DNA of 64,000 nucleotides from NCBI RefSeq assembly GCF_021533215.1, contig NZ_JAJNKA010000001.1, positions 1 to 64,000 of the forward strand, read 5' to 3'. The notes beneath the pieces were generated by a model. It was not told the origin of the DNA and made no database searches. It saw nothing but the letters and a program-made list of their open reading frames with translations. A program made the position numbers and the translations under genes. Source of the stretch: Portibacter lacus. Its GTDB lineage: Bacteria > Bacteroidota > Bacteroidia > Chitinophagales > Saprospiraceae. Below, piece after piece: positions 53,778 through 63,493 of this stretch; the stretch's first letter is position 1; the number at the start of each line of letters is the position of its first letter.

Positions 53778-55349
53778 TTACATTAAATAGTATTCCGGCA
53801 TCTTCATCATGGTTGCTAATAGCGTTGCCACTTTAGTATAGACGGATATCTTCAGTGCTAGATCTTCAGGATTCTCCAAGTATTTGCCATATTCTACGGT
53901 CCATTCGAAGTCTGGAAGTCCTGGTATGAGTACTTCTTTGAGGTAGTCGCTTTGATTTTGTGATAATGGAAACTCAAAGATCAAGTCTGCAATATTTTTA
54001 ATCAGCAAGTTAGGATCTGAAGCATTGTCAATTTTTGAAATAAATTCAAGTGCATCTATCCCTAGCCTAAATCCTCGAATTTCATTTCCTACAATTAAAG
54101 CGTTCGCAACTTCTTCTCGAAATCCTAAGGTGACCGAATTAATCCAAAATTGATAATACCCTGGAGCTTGATAATATGCTTTCCAACCTGCTACTGAAGG
54201 AACATTCATAATTACCATTTCTAATAGTGCTCCTGCCTGTGCAATAGCTTCCCAGATGTAATACTTGGAAATGATATCCTCTGGCATTTTTATTTCAAAT
54301 GTATTAATAGACTTATACAAGAAATCTAATGGAGAGGACAACATGCAGCCCCGATGGACTTCGCTATGGAAATATTCCGAAGCCAATAAGGCTCTAAGTG
54401 GTTTCTTAATATCATAATCATTAACATACATGATATCTGCCATCGGATTAATGATGTTCATTTCGACATCATCATCGATGTTAGCACCCACGAACCAGAT
54501 GTGAAGCTGACGGCAAATATGCCTAGCTACTTCTCTCTTAGCTAAGATGATTTCTATAACTTTCTTATATTCTTCTTCTCCTTCATTCGGAATAACCACA
54601 TTGTCGAAGCGAGCCGATAATTGCTTGTTAGTTGTATCATGTCTAAAGTTGAGGAAGTAGGCTTCTGCAAATCCGGTTTCAGAAATACGGGCTTTCCAGC
54701 CAGTTAGGGCCTTAGCAATTTCTACAATATCGGTTTCCGTATAATTCGTGTAATCTCCATCTCCAACTGCTTCTCCTCGGCCGATCGTAAATAATTCCAA
54801 AAGCTCTCTCGCATAATTTTCGTTCGGAGATTCTTTATTGTTTTGGTTACCATTCAGAAAAATCAGCATTGCAGGTGAAAGCGTCATTTTTTCTGTCAAT
54901 GTTCTAAAATTCCCTAAGGCGTGCGCCCTTATAGTTGAAAGATATTCATAACTAACTTCACCTAGGTTGATGTCATTAACAGGGAAATGCTCATGCCAGA
55001 ATAAGACCATTTTCTCCAGAAGTGAAAATTTGTTTTCCTGTAGAAGTCCAGTTTGCCATATGATTACTGAATTTCTTCGAGCATTTCTTAATCCTTGGAT
55101 ATCATTTAGTGGATAGTATTTGTCTACCCAAGTTGTTCCGATCGGCGCATCTGGATCATCTTCAAACTTGTGATGAATAGGTGGGGCAGGAGTTTCAGAC
55201 TCTTCGAATAATTTATCAAGCGTTTGTTCTAGCCCTAAACTTACGGTCTCCTCGATTTCCGCTTTAGTTTTTCCGTAAATTGTTCTGCCAAGCAGGAAAG
55301 AAGCCCTCTTGGAGTCCCAATTTCCAGTATATGGGTTAAGTGTACTCAT
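53778..55349 (-). CDS. DUF1800 domain protein
   Basis: The 523-residue protein belongs to DUF1800: FLLGRTIYGKTKAEIEE near the start, MVLFWHEHFPVN, NYARELLELFTIGRGE and ALTGWKA, and a C-terminal region with PEYYLM. It is mostly helical with no signal peptide visible from this start. It is always found with a DUF1501 partner, here 12 bp downstream, so the two likely act together at the envelope. Biochemical function unknown. Confidence 0.9.
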   Translation of the reverse strand: MSTLNPYTGNWDSKRASFLLGRTIYGKTKAEIEETVSLGLEQTLDKLFEESETPAPPIHHKFEDDPDAPIGTTWVDKYYPLNDIQGLRNARRNSVIIWQTGLLQENKFSLLEKMVLFWHEHFPVNDINLGEVSYEYLSTIRAHALGNFRTLTEKMTLSPAMLIFLNGNQNNKESPNENYARELLELFTIGRGEAVGDGDYTNYTETDIVEIAKALTGWKARISETGFAEAYFLNFRHDTTNKQLSARFDNVVIPNEGEEEYKKVIEIILAKREVARHICRQLHIWFVGANIDDDVEMNIINPMADIMYVNDYDIKKPLRALLASEYFHSEVHRGCMLSSPLDFLYKSINTFEIKMPEDIISKYYIWEAIAQAGALLEMVIMNVPSVAGWKAYYQAPGYYQFWINSVTLGFREEVANALIVGNEIRGFRLGIDALEFISKIDNASDPNLLIKNIADLIFEFPLSQNQSDYLKEVLIPGLPDFEWTVEYGKYLENPEDLALKISVYTKVATLLATMMKMPEYYLM

Positions 55350-55351
55350 CG

Positions 55352-55407
55352 GCTGGTTTTTATAATAATGAACTGATCATGTTAACAATTTAATGCTGGT
55401 TTTTATA
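55352..55407. repeat. 13-bp direct repeat upstream of the DUF1800 gene
   Basis: GCTGGTTTTTATA occurs at 55352-55364 and 55395-55407, a 43-bp spacing (about four helical turns), directly upstream of the minus-strand DUF1800 start. It could be an operator pair. Confidence 0.4.
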
Positions 55408-55564
55408 CATAGAGGACACGAGTTTGACATTTGTACTCAAAAAATCTTTACTTTTTATTCTTTTATGTCAATACTTAACCAATTTGGAACTATGTCAACT
55501 GAGAGTTCCCGAATGTTAATTTCTACTTCACCAAGGTGTTTCGATGCCTATATTTATATTAATT

Positions 55565-56878
55565 ATGAGAAATATTGTCTGGTTTTTTATATTCTTTTTT
55601 ATTTCTGTCAATGTATTAATGGGACAGCAATCAGCATTGAATGATGAATTCAATAGCCCGTGTAATTTGTCTGATTGGAATAATATAACGGAAGTAGAAG
55701 GATGGATGACGCCGGGTGGGCAACCTGCAGAGCATTTAGAGGAGTTTGATATCTCTCGAACTTATCCCGGTGATTTATACATGATGCCTTGGACCACTTC
55801 CTGGTATGCTGATCTAAGAGGTGCATTAATTTTTAAAGAGATCACAGGCGATTTCGTATTTACCACTAGGATAATTGTTAGGAATCGTGCAGGTCTGGAT
55901 CAATTACCGAGTACAGTATATTCTTTGGCTGGGATGATGATAAGAAGTCCTAGAAATTTCACAAATGGGATAAGTGGCTGGACTGCCGGAGGAGAAAATT
56001 ATGTGTTCTTATCCATAGGAAGAGCGAATACAAATGCCAATGGTCCCTTTCAGTTAGAAGTTAAAAATACCATCAACAGTAATTCTAATCTGAATATTTC
56101 AAACATAGGCGTGAGTGAAATTTACATGAGGATGGTAAAGGTTAATGGGACTATACTCGTGATGAGAAGTTTTGATAATATAACCTGGGTTGTTCATAGA
56201 AGGTATTCTCGACCAGATTTGCCAGAAACTTGTCAGATCGGATATGTGACGTATACGGACTGGCCTGCTATTAATGCGCATTGGGACAATAATATTGCAA
56301 ATGTTATGAACAGTAATACGAATATTCTTAATGATGATTATAGTACTGATTTTAATTGGAATCCAGATCTCATTGGTCGGTTTTCATTTGCAAGGTTTAA
56401 TGATGTAAATCTGCCACAAGAAAATGAAAATACAGATTTTATGACTGCGGATGAAGGCTTGATTTTATCATTATTTGGTTATCCCACAGTGCCACTGTAC
56501 CCAGAAGGAAGTAAAATTTGGAATGGTTCACAATCTAATGATTGGGGAAATGTAGCAAACTGGAATGGTAGTGTTCCGATTGCTGGTGATTATGTAGTTA
56601 TCCCCAATTGCAATTGTACAGAAATGAATGCACCTAGTTTGACATCGGATTCACCATTGTTTTCTGGTTTTCATTTGGAGAAAGGAGCGCAGTTTACGGT
56701 GGAATCAGGCATAACACTGAGTGTAGACTTACAAGGGACTGGAAGTGCATTTATCAATGAAGGTGTACTAGAGAATCATGGAATAATTACAATTACAAAT
56801 GCATTAGGAAAAGAAATTCATAATACTTCATCGTTGACCAATTATTCAGGATCTGCATTAAGCATATCAGAGGACTAA
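55565..56878 (+). CDS. Secreted concanavalin-like protein, sorting domain absent
   Basis: I favour ATG 55565, which starts the signal peptide MRNIVWFFIFFFISVNVLMGQ; ATG 55544 adds seven residues. The 437-residue protein has an N-terminal beta-sandwich similar to DUF1349/laminin-G-like domains (FNSPCNLSDWNNITEVEGW to INAHWD, about 20-240). A C-terminal module of the Bacteroidota type follows (KIWNGSQSNDWGNVANWNG, HLEKGAQFTVESG), which normally precedes further repeats and a sorting domain. It stops abruptly at SALSISED. The missing T9SS domain suggests a shortened gene, or a periplasmic product. Confidence 0.75.
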   Translation: MRNIVWFFIFFFISVNVLMGQQSALNDEFNSPCNLSDWNNITEVEGWMTPGGQPAEHLEEFDISRTYPGDLYMMPWTTSWYADLRGALIFKEITGDFVFTTRIIVRNRAGLDQLPSTVYSLAGMMIRSPRNFTNGISGWTAGGENYVFLSIGRANTNANGPFQLEVKNTINSNSNLNISNIGVSEIYMRMVKVNGTILVMRSFDNITWVVHRRYSRPDLPETCQIGYVTYTDWPAINAHWDNNIANVMNSNTNILNDDYSTDFNWNPDLIGRFSFARFNDVNLPQENENTDFMTADEGLILSLFGYPTVPLYPEGSKIWNGSQSNDWGNVANWNGSVPIAGDYVVIPNCNCTEMNAPSLTSDSPLFSGFHLEKGAQFTVESGITLSVDLQGTGSAFINEGVLENHGIITITNALGKEIHNTSSLTNYSGSALSISED

Positions 56879-57344
56879 AATATTTCAATTCAAGATTCAA
56901 AGTTTCGCAGATCGCGCCGCCTTCCTGCCTGCCCTTATTGAAGGGAGGTGGGATTGCGAGTTTCTGGAAGATTATGCCAGGAATGATTTCATGGTCTGTC
57001 ATGCAGTCGGGCTATGAGAATCATGGGTTTCAAATTTGGCTCTGTGATTCAAAACTCTAAAACGAAAGCCAATCTTAGGTTCATATTGTGCGCGACCAAG
57101 AAGTTTTTCTGAAAAAATGGCTAAGAAGTCCTTACACTGCGTACTTGGCTTACACCCCTAATCCCTCATAGGTCCATAGGCGACTATTCATCCTTTTTTG
57201 AGTTTAAAAATGACCTATTGTATCCTGCGATATAATAGCGAATATCTTCTAACTGATAAGTATAATAACTCATAATTAACCTGGATTGAAATCAGTTTTA
57301 TGGATATCTAGAAAAAAAATTAAACAACAAAAAAATTAAAAATT
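56879..57344. other. Gene-free stretch
   Basis: About 465 bp without a supported gene. A small hairpin (CCCTT-ATTG-AAGGG near 56934) lies in a GC-richer patch; otherwise I see nothing. The left part could be the decayed remainder of the preceding gene's C-terminus, but I cannot read any sorting-domain motif in it. Confidence 0.45.
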
Positions 57345-57806
57345 ATGAAAAAGGTAATTATGGTTTTAGGCGCAATGTGTTTATTAGTAATGAATACATT
57401 TGCTCAAGAGATTCAAGAAGTTCCTGCTGAAGTATTAAAAGCTTTCGAAGGAAAGTATGCTGCTGTTAAAGGTATTGTTTGGGATCAAGAAGATGATGGT
57501 AATTGGGAAGCAGAGTTCAAGATGAATAATCAAGAATTTTCAGCATTATTTACAGAAGACGGAGTTTGGGTAGAAACGGAACAAGAGGTGACGACGAAAG
57601 AGCTTCCGGCTTCACTTACCACGATGTTAGATACGGAAATGGCAGGCTACACTATTGATGATGTAGATCTTATCGAAACGCCAAAAGGGAAATTCTATAG
57701 AATTGAAGTTGAGGTAGATGGTAAAGAATACAAGCTAAAAGCAGATATGGATGGAAAAGTCATCAATAAGAAAATGAGAGATGAAAATAAAAACGGCTTG
57801 AAATAA
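57345..57806 (+). CDS. Periplasmic PepSY-like protein
   Basis: The 153-residue exported protein has a signal peptide (LVMNTFAQ) and two PepSY-like repeats (about 28-90 and 95-150), each of the form VPAEVLKAFEGKYAAVKGIVWDQ and WEAEFKMNNQEFSALFTEDG. The family, related to beta-lactamase-inhibitor-like PepSY proteins, is common in Bacteroidota periplasm and may inhibit proteases or bind peptides. Function here is inferred only from fold. A terminator follows. Confidence 0.85.
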   Translation: MKKVIMVLGAMCLLVMNTFAQEIQEVPAEVLKAFEGKYAAVKGIVWDQEDDGNWEAEFKMNNQEFSALFTEDGVWVETEQEVTTKELPASLTTMLDTEMAGYTIDDVDLIETPKGKFYRIEVEVDGKEYKLKADMDGKVINKKMRDENKNGLK

Positions 57807-57826
57807 TTTGAGCAGAATGAAAAGTT

Positions 57827-57870
57827 GAAGAGAGGTTCGATTGTGATAGCAGTCGGGCCTCTTTTCTTTT
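57827..57870 (+). terminator. Terminator of the PepSY-like gene
   Basis: GAAGAGAGG (57827-57835) pairs with CCTCTTTTC (57858-57866), nine pairs with one G-U, followed by TTTT. Confidence 0.65.
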
Positions 57871-59154
57871 ATGGGTATTTTCTTATTGCCCTTTTTAACC
57901 AAACCATCCAAAAACATTATGGAGCTTGGGCTTTAACTCGAGAAAAAGAAAGCCGTTTTTTAAAATCTGCGAAAATCTCTTAGATCTGCGGGCTATTTTA
58001 GTTTTTGTTTTTAAAAAAGACAAGTGAAATTGTTTTTTAGCTAATCAACCTAAAACTATAAGGTGTCGCACCTCTGGCGCTTAAAACTAACGTGATTTGT
58101 TGGTTACTACAAAGGTAGCGTCCCTCTGGGACTAATATCTAAATTTTTAGCACGCTGTTTTATTTCTGAAACTTGACCATCTTAAACTATGAATGGAGCT
58201 TGGGTTTTAACCCGAGAAAGCAAACGTCTCACACTATAATAAGAGGTCCTGTGGAATTATAAAAATCAAGATTTCTTCTCGGATGAGATGCAATGGAGCT
58301 TGGGTTTTAACCCGAGAAAAAGAAAGCCGTTTTTTAAAATCTGCGAAAATCTCTTAGATCTGTGGGCTATTTTAGTTTTTGTTTTAAAAAAAGACAAGTG
58401 AAATTGTTTTTTACCTAATCAACCTAAAACTATAAGGTGTCGCACCTCTGGCGCTTAAAACTAACTTGATTTGTTGGTTGCTACAAAGGTAGCGTCCCTC
58501 TGGGACTAATATCTAAATTTTTAGCACGCTGTTTTATTTCTGAAACTTGACCATCTTAAACTATGAATGGAGCTTGGGTTTTAACCCGAGAAAGCAAACG
58601 TCTCGCAATAAATTACGAGGTCCTGTGGAATTATGAAAACCAAGATTTCTTCTCGGAAGTGATACATAGGAGCCTGGGTTTTAACCCGAGAAAAAGAAAG
58701 CCAATTTTTTAAAATCTGCGAAAATCTCTTAGATCTGTGGGTTATTTTAGTTTTTGTTTTAAAAAAAGACAAGTGAAATTGTTTTTTACCTAATCAACCT
58801 AAAACTATAAGGTGTCGCACCTCTGGCGCTTATAGCTAACTTGATTTGTTGGTTACTACAAAGGTATCGTCCCTCTAGGACTAATATCTAGATTTTTAGT
58901 ACGCTGTTTTATTTTTGAAACTTGACCATCTTAAACTATGAATGGAGCTTGGGTTTTAACCCGAGAAAAATAGCGTATCAATCTTACCATTTCACATCAA
59001 GCATAATCATCCGTATTAGAATATGAATCTGCTAGTATCTTGTATTTGCAATTTTTAAGAAAGTAATAATTGAATACCTACCATAAACTGAATAACACAT
59101 TAACTTTATAATCTTTTTAGCTCTTTTCATGTTAGATTCCCAAATGTTACATTA
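57871..59154. other. 1.3-kb gene-free region
   Basis: The region between the PepSY-like and SelO genes holds the 374-bp repeat array and about 185 bp of AT-rich leader before selO. I see no credible coding frame in it; a minus-strand frame at 58581-58772 lies inside the repeat and has no family features. Confidence 0.6.
57919..58969 (+). repeat. 2.8 tandem copies of a 374-bp intergenic repeat
   Basis: A 374-bp unit starts at 57919, 58293 and 58667; the third copy stops after about 300 bp. Each unit holds a palindrome GGAGCTTGGGTTTTAACCCG (starts at 57921, 58295 and a variant at 58669), a body of 274 bp, the same palindrome again (58195, 58569, 58944) and a 100-bp spacer. The body contains two more short hairpin-like motifs, GGTGTCGCACC and GTCCCTCTGGGAC. 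Copies are highly similar but carry scattered substitutions and indels. No ORF of note spans it. The array looks like a composite of repeated extragenic palindromes. Confidence 0.9.
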
Positions 59155-60729
59155 ATGAAATTGAATTTAAAAGACACCTTTAATAAAGAATTGCCTGCAG
59201 ATCCGATCCTTGAAAATTCAAGAAGACAAGTTCCTAAATCTGCCTTTTCAATCGTAAAACCGAGAATTCCTTCACATCCAACTTTAATTCACGTAAGCCC
59301 TGAAGTAGGTGACCTGTTAGGTATCTCGGAAGCGGAACTTAATTCACAAGAATTCCTTGATATTTTCTCAGGAAGTAAATTGATCAAAGACGCCAATCCA
59401 TATGCCATGGCATACGCTGGTCACCAGTTTGGGAATTGGGCAGGACAATTGGGTGATGGACGTGCAATCAATTTAGGAGAAGTGGTCCACAATGGAAATA
59501 GATGGACGATGCAATTAAAAGGTTCGGGCGAAACGCCATATAGCAGAACTGCTGATGGCCTTGCTGTTCTTCGATCCTCTATTCGCGAACACTTATGCAG
59601 TGAAGCGATGTTCCATTTAGGTGTGCCGACGACGAGGTCACTCTCTCTAATGTTAACTGGTGATAATGTCATGAGAGACATGCTCTACGATGGGAATCCT
59701 GCACTTGAGAAAGGTGCTGTGGTCTGTAGAGTTGCTCCAAGCTTTATTCGATTCGGGAATTTTCAACATTTTTCAGCGAATCAGGAAGTCAAACACCTGA
59801 GAACATTGACGGAATATACGATTCGACATTTCTTTCCAGAAATTAAATCTAAAGGGAAAGAAGCATATCTTGAATTTTATAAAACAGTATTGGAGCGCAC
59901 TGCTAATATGGTAATCGATTGGCAACGAGTTGGCTTCGTACATGGTGTTATGAACACGGACAATATGTCGATATTGGGATTAACAATAGATTATGGTCCT
60001 TATGGATGGCTAGAGGGTTATGATCCAGGCTGGACTCCTAATACTACGGATCGTCAAGGAAGAAGATATCGGTATGGATACCAGCCCAATGTAGCTTATT
60101 GGAATCTAATGCAGCTAGGTAATGCGCTATATCCATTGATAGAAGACGCTGCACCATTAGAAGACATCTTGAATTCTTATGCGACTATTTTTACGCCGAA
60201 TTACCTCCAGATGATGAAAGGTAAAATTGGTCTTTTCGAAGAAGATACTAATGATCAGCAACTCATCGACGATCTAGAAAAGATGTTGACTTTCACGGAA
60301 ACAGATATGACCATTTTTTTTAGAAAACTTTCAGATTTTGAAGTCGAGTTAGAAATTGACCTAAAAGGAAAATATCTAGATTTTATCAAGGATGCATTTT
60401 ATGATATTAGTGGGAAAAAAGAAATTGTCGCTTCCGCCTGGCAAGATTGGTTCGAAGCATATAAAGTAAGATTGACTAAGGAAAATATGACTGCGGAAGA
60501 GCGAAAGAAGGAAATGAATAAAGTGAATCCGAAATATGTCCTCAGGAATTATATGGCGCAGCTAGCCATCGATGCTGCAGATGAAGGAGACTATTCTAAA
60601 GTGAGTGAACTATTCGAACTTTTAAAACAACCTTACGCTGAGCAAGTAGAACATGAAAAGTGGTTTGCAAAACGTCCCGAATGGGCTAGGAATAAAGTGG
60701 GATGTTCTATGCTTTCCTGTTCTTCCTAG
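59155..60729 (+). CDS. selO: Protein adenylyltransferase SelO
   Basis: The 524-residue pseudokinase transfers AMP from ATP to Ser, Thr or Tyr of target proteins (AMPylation), a redox-stress function in other organisms. Family signatures are clear: YAGHQFGNWAGQLGDGRA, LKGSGETPYSRTADG, the HGVMNTDNMSILGLTIDYGP segment and YQPNVAYWNL. The protein ends GCSMLSCSS, where the penultimate-region Cys replaces the selenocysteine of animal SelO. The length is typical. It is a single gene downstream of the repeat array. Confidence 0.95.
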   Translation: MKLNLKDTFNKELPADPILENSRRQVPKSAFSIVKPRIPSHPTLIHVSPEVGDLLGISEAELNSQEFLDIFSGSKLIKDANPYAMAYAGHQFGNWAGQLGDGRAINLGEVVHNGNRWTMQLKGSGETPYSRTADGLAVLRSSIREHLCSEAMFHLGVPTTRSLSLMLTGDNVMRDMLYDGNPALEKGAVVCRVAPSFIRFGNFQHFSANQEVKHLRTLTEYTIRHFFPEIKSKGKEAYLEFYKTVLERTANMVIDWQRVGFVHGVMNTDNMSILGLTIDYGPYGWLEGYDPGWTPNTTDRQGRRYRYGYQPNVAYWNLMQLGNALYPLIEDAAPLEDILNSYATIFTPNYLQMMKGKIGLFEEDTNDQQLIDDLEKMLTFTETDMTIFFRKLSDFEVELEIDLKGKYLDFIKDAFYDISGKKEIVASAWQDWFEAYKVRLTKENMTAEERKKEMNKVNPKYVLRNYMAQLAIDAADEGDYSKVSELFELLKQPYAEQVEHEKWFAKRPEWARNKVGCSMLSCSS

Positions 60730-61005
60730 GAGATGCAGTTTTGTTATATTGAATATTAATATGTGGAAATTTTAGAGAGAAGTGACAAGATTACATCAAA
60801 TTTTGTATTTTTTGAATTAAAATATCCTTTTATCTGTGATTTTGTATTGAATAATTTGTGAAGATTGTTAAATTGGCAATTAATCATTGCTTTGCCATGA
60901 AATTTCAAGAATAAAGCTTACATTTTTGTGAATTTCAAAAGAAAATAATGGACTTCATAGAATAACAATATTATTAACATTTAAACATGAATAGCAAAAA
61001 ACAAT

Positions 61006-62454
61006 ATGGAAAATAATAAGAGGCGGAAATTTCTAAAAACAAGCCTTGCAGCGGCTGGTGGAATTAGTATTATTCCATCATCGTCAATATTTGCAGGGAA
61101 GAATATATGGCACGAAGAGAGTCAATCATTTAAGAAAACATATTTACCAAGTGAAAAAGTAAATATTGCTTTCATCGGGATAGGACATAGAGGAGGAGAT
61201 ATAGCAAAAGCATTATATAAAACTGGATTAGCGAATGTAGTTGCGTTATGTGATGTAGATATGGAAGCGAAACATACCCAAGAGGTAATTTCTATGTTTC
61301 CTAATGTGCCTAGATATAAAGATTTCAGGGACATGTTCGACAAAATGGGCGATAAAATAGAAGCGGTCAGTGTAGGAACACCAGATTTTTCTCACTTTCC
61401 GATTACGATGTTAGCCATGTCTCTTGGAAAGCATGTATATGTTGAAAAGCCGATGGCTCGAACATTTAACGAGGTTGAGCTGATGATGAAAGGTGCTAAG
61501 AAGTACAATGTTCAGACTCAGATGGGTAATCAAGGGCATTCAGGAGCAAATTACTTTCAATTCAAAGCATGGAAAGATGCTGGAATCATAAAAGATGTTA
61601 CCGCTATCACTGCCCATATGAATAGTAAGCGTAGATGGCATGGATTCGATAATAGTATAACGAAATTTCCTGCAAAAGAAGCTAAGCCAGCAACTTTAGA
61701 CTGGGATACATGGCTTTCAGCTGCGGAACATCATGATTACAATAAAGACTATCATCATGGACAGTGGAGATGCTGGTATGATTTCGGAATGGGAGCACTA
61801 GGCGATTGGGGAGCACACTTATTAGATACGGCACACCAGTTCTTAGACCTTGGATTGCCTACTGAAATTAAAGCACATAGACTAGATGGACATAATTCCT
61901 TCTTCTTCCCGTTCTCTACTACTTTAGAATTCAAATTCCCGGAGCGTGGAAATATGCCACCAGTAGATATTACTTGGTACGATGGAATTGATAACCTACC
62001 ACCTTTACCAGATGGTTATACAGCGAATGCATTAGATCCTAATATTCCACCTCCGAGTGATGGAAAATTAGAAGTGAAAAAGTTAAGTCCTGGAAAAATT
62101 ATCTATGGTAAAGATTTGACTTTCAAAGGTGGATCTCATAGTAGTACTTTAGATCTTGTTCCAGACCAAAAAGGAAATTATAGAGATGTGAAATTGGTGA
62201 AATACCCAGAAAGTCCATCAGATCACTTTGAGAACTTCCTGAAAGCTTGTAAAGGAGAAGAGGAATGTCGTTCTTCTTTCGAAATAGGTGGACCACTTAG
62301 TCAGGTGTTTACACTTGGTGTACTAGCTCAACGATTAAGTACCAACTTAGAATTTGATAGAAAGACAAAGCAAATTACAAATAACGACTTAGCAAATAGA
62401 ATGCTTGTTGGAACTCCTCCAAGAAAAGGATGGGAAGAATTCTATAAGCTCTAA
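61006..62454 (+). CDS. Gfo/Idh/MocA-family oxidoreductase with Tat signal
   Basis: The 482-residue protein starts with a twin-arginine signal (NKRRKFLKTSLAAAGG). The Rossmann fold begins VNIAFIGIGHRGGD, and the EKP motif is intact (YVEKPMARTF). The substrate domain has GDWGAHLLDTAHQFL. It is exported folded and likely acts on a sugar or glycoside. It is a distinct paralogue of the 42988 protein (different EKP motif, extra insert around 330-400 rich in Pro). It is a single gene ended by a bidirectional hairpin. Confidence 0.9.
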   Translation: MENNKRRKFLKTSLAAAGGISIIPSSSIFAGKNIWHEESQSFKKTYLPSEKVNIAFIGIGHRGGDIAKALYKTGLANVVALCDVDMEAKHTQEVISMFPNVPRYKDFRDMFDKMGDKIEAVSVGTPDFSHFPITMLAMSLGKHVYVEKPMARTFNEVELMMKGAKKYNVQTQMGNQGHSGANYFQFKAWKDAGIIKDVTAITAHMNSKRRWHGFDNSITKFPAKEAKPATLDWDTWLSAAEHHDYNKDYHHGQWRCWYDFGMGALGDWGAHLLDTAHQFLDLGLPTEIKAHRLDGHNSFFFPFSTTLEFKFPERGNMPPVDITWYDGIDNLPPLPDGYTANALDPNIPPPSDGKLEVKKLSPGKIIYGKDLTFKGGSHSSTLDLVPDQKGNYRDVKLVKYPESPSDHFENFLKACKGEEECRSSFEIGGPLSQVFTLGVLAQRLSTNLEFDRKTKQITNNDLANRMLVGTPPRKGWEEFYKL

Positions 62455-62489
62455 GAATAAATTAAGGTTAAATTTTTATAAGATTAAAA

Positions 62490-62524
62490 CATGCATGGCT
62501 ATTCTATAGTCATGCATGCTTTTT
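62490..62524. terminator. Bidirectional terminator overlapping a stop codon
   Basis: CATGCATGGCTAT (62490-62502) pairs with ATAGTCATGCATG (62506-62518) as a 13-bp stem including one G-U pair, followed by CTTTTT on the plus strand and by TTTTAATC on the minus strand. The stop codon of the convergent DUF4861 gene (62499-62501) lies inside the stem. Confidence 0.75.
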
Positions 62525-63473
62525 CTACAGCAGTTTGGAAATCCATCGCTGATTTTGGTCCGTCTATTCCTAATGACCACTGTGACATAAATCTATATTT
62601 TACACCTTTTGCACTATTCCCAAATATATACAAATGGGTGAGGTCGTTAGTTATCTCACTAGGTTCGTAAGCAGAACTCGCCATTACCGCCATTCCCATA
62701 TCGTGATTGTGATAAGATTGCTTGCCGTAGGTATATGCGTACAATTGATTCCCTACTTGACCGACAGTTACATTCGGCAAGTGTTTTACGATACCAGTTG
62801 CGAAATGCATCCCTTCAGGTAACGCTCCATTTTCTACTTTTAGGTCAATGTCACAGTAGAAATTTCCAGTTTCTATACTCCAGTCTTGAATAATAGTGAA
62901 GCTATGGTCCTCTATTTTTAAGTCTAAAAAGGTGGTTCGAATGGTTGACTTGTCATCTCCATCTTCGATCACTTCTATTTTTTTAGCAGACCAGTCTGAA
63001 AGCGTATATATTGTGTCCTTATAATAAATGCCAGGACTCCCGATACCTAGTGAGTTGCCAACCTTTAAGACATCAGCTCCCCAATCCATAATGTTGTGAT
63101 AATCCCACGAAACTGTGTCCATAACTAAATCAGGCACTTTCTTCGCGAAAATGTCAAAGCGATGTCTTTCGTCAGCATAGTAGCGGTAGGCAATCTTATC
63201 ATTTTCTAGTACGGGGCCTTCGAACATGAACCATTTATTTTGACCTACTAGATCATGAGGTACATCGAGTGATTTTTTATGAACGTAGGGTCCCGAGATC
63301 TTATTGATGTTGTTTTTGTCAAAGTCAAAATTTTGAACCTTAACAATGGCTTTGGTATGTTTTGCAGTGTTCGTTTTAGTTAACTGCTGACTGCCTAATT
63401 TTGGGTTGCAGCTGATGACTAAAGTATAAGCGAATAGAGAACAGATAAAATATTTTATAATGCTATTTTTCAT
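62499..63473 (-). CDS. DUF4861 lipoprotein
   Basis: The 324-residue lipoprotein has a lipobox ending at the cysteine of LVISCNP. The DUF4861 body is recognisable from YRYYADERHRFDIFAKK, DYHNIMDWGADVLKVG and GIGSPGIYYKD, and it is beta-rich. Members of this family occur with polysaccharide-degradation genes in Bacteroidota, so a surface or periplasmic carbohydrate-related role is likely but unproven. It lies 20 bp downstream of the bestrophin-like gene, probably in one transcript. Confidence 0.82.
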   Translation of the reverse strand: MKNSIIKYFICSLFAYTLVISCNPKLGSQQLTKTNTAKHTKAIVKVQNFDFDKNNINKISGPYVHKKSLDVPHDLVGQNKWFMFEGPVLENDKIAYRYYADERHRFDIFAKKVPDLVMDTVSWDYHNIMDWGADVLKVGNSLGIGSPGIYYKDTIYTLSDWSAKKIEVIEDGDDKSTIRTTFLDLKIEDHSFTIIQDWSIETGNFYCDIDLKVENGALPEGMHFATGIVKHLPNVTVGQVGNQLYAYTYGKQSYHNHDMGMAVMASSAYEPSEITNDLTHLYIFGNSAKGVKYRFMSQWSLGIDGPKSAMDFQTAVEKACMTIE

Positions 63474-63493
63474 TATTTAAATGTTTGTCAAGT

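Noticed and set aside
55393-55644. An 83-residue plus-strand frame overlapping the start of the concanavalin-like gene
   Set aside because: It overlaps the signal-peptide region of the real gene in another frame and has no recognisable domain.
58581-58772. A 63-residue minus-strand frame in the 374-bp repeat region
   Set aside because: It is not kept in the other repeat copies, has no RBS or promoter and consists of repeat sequence.
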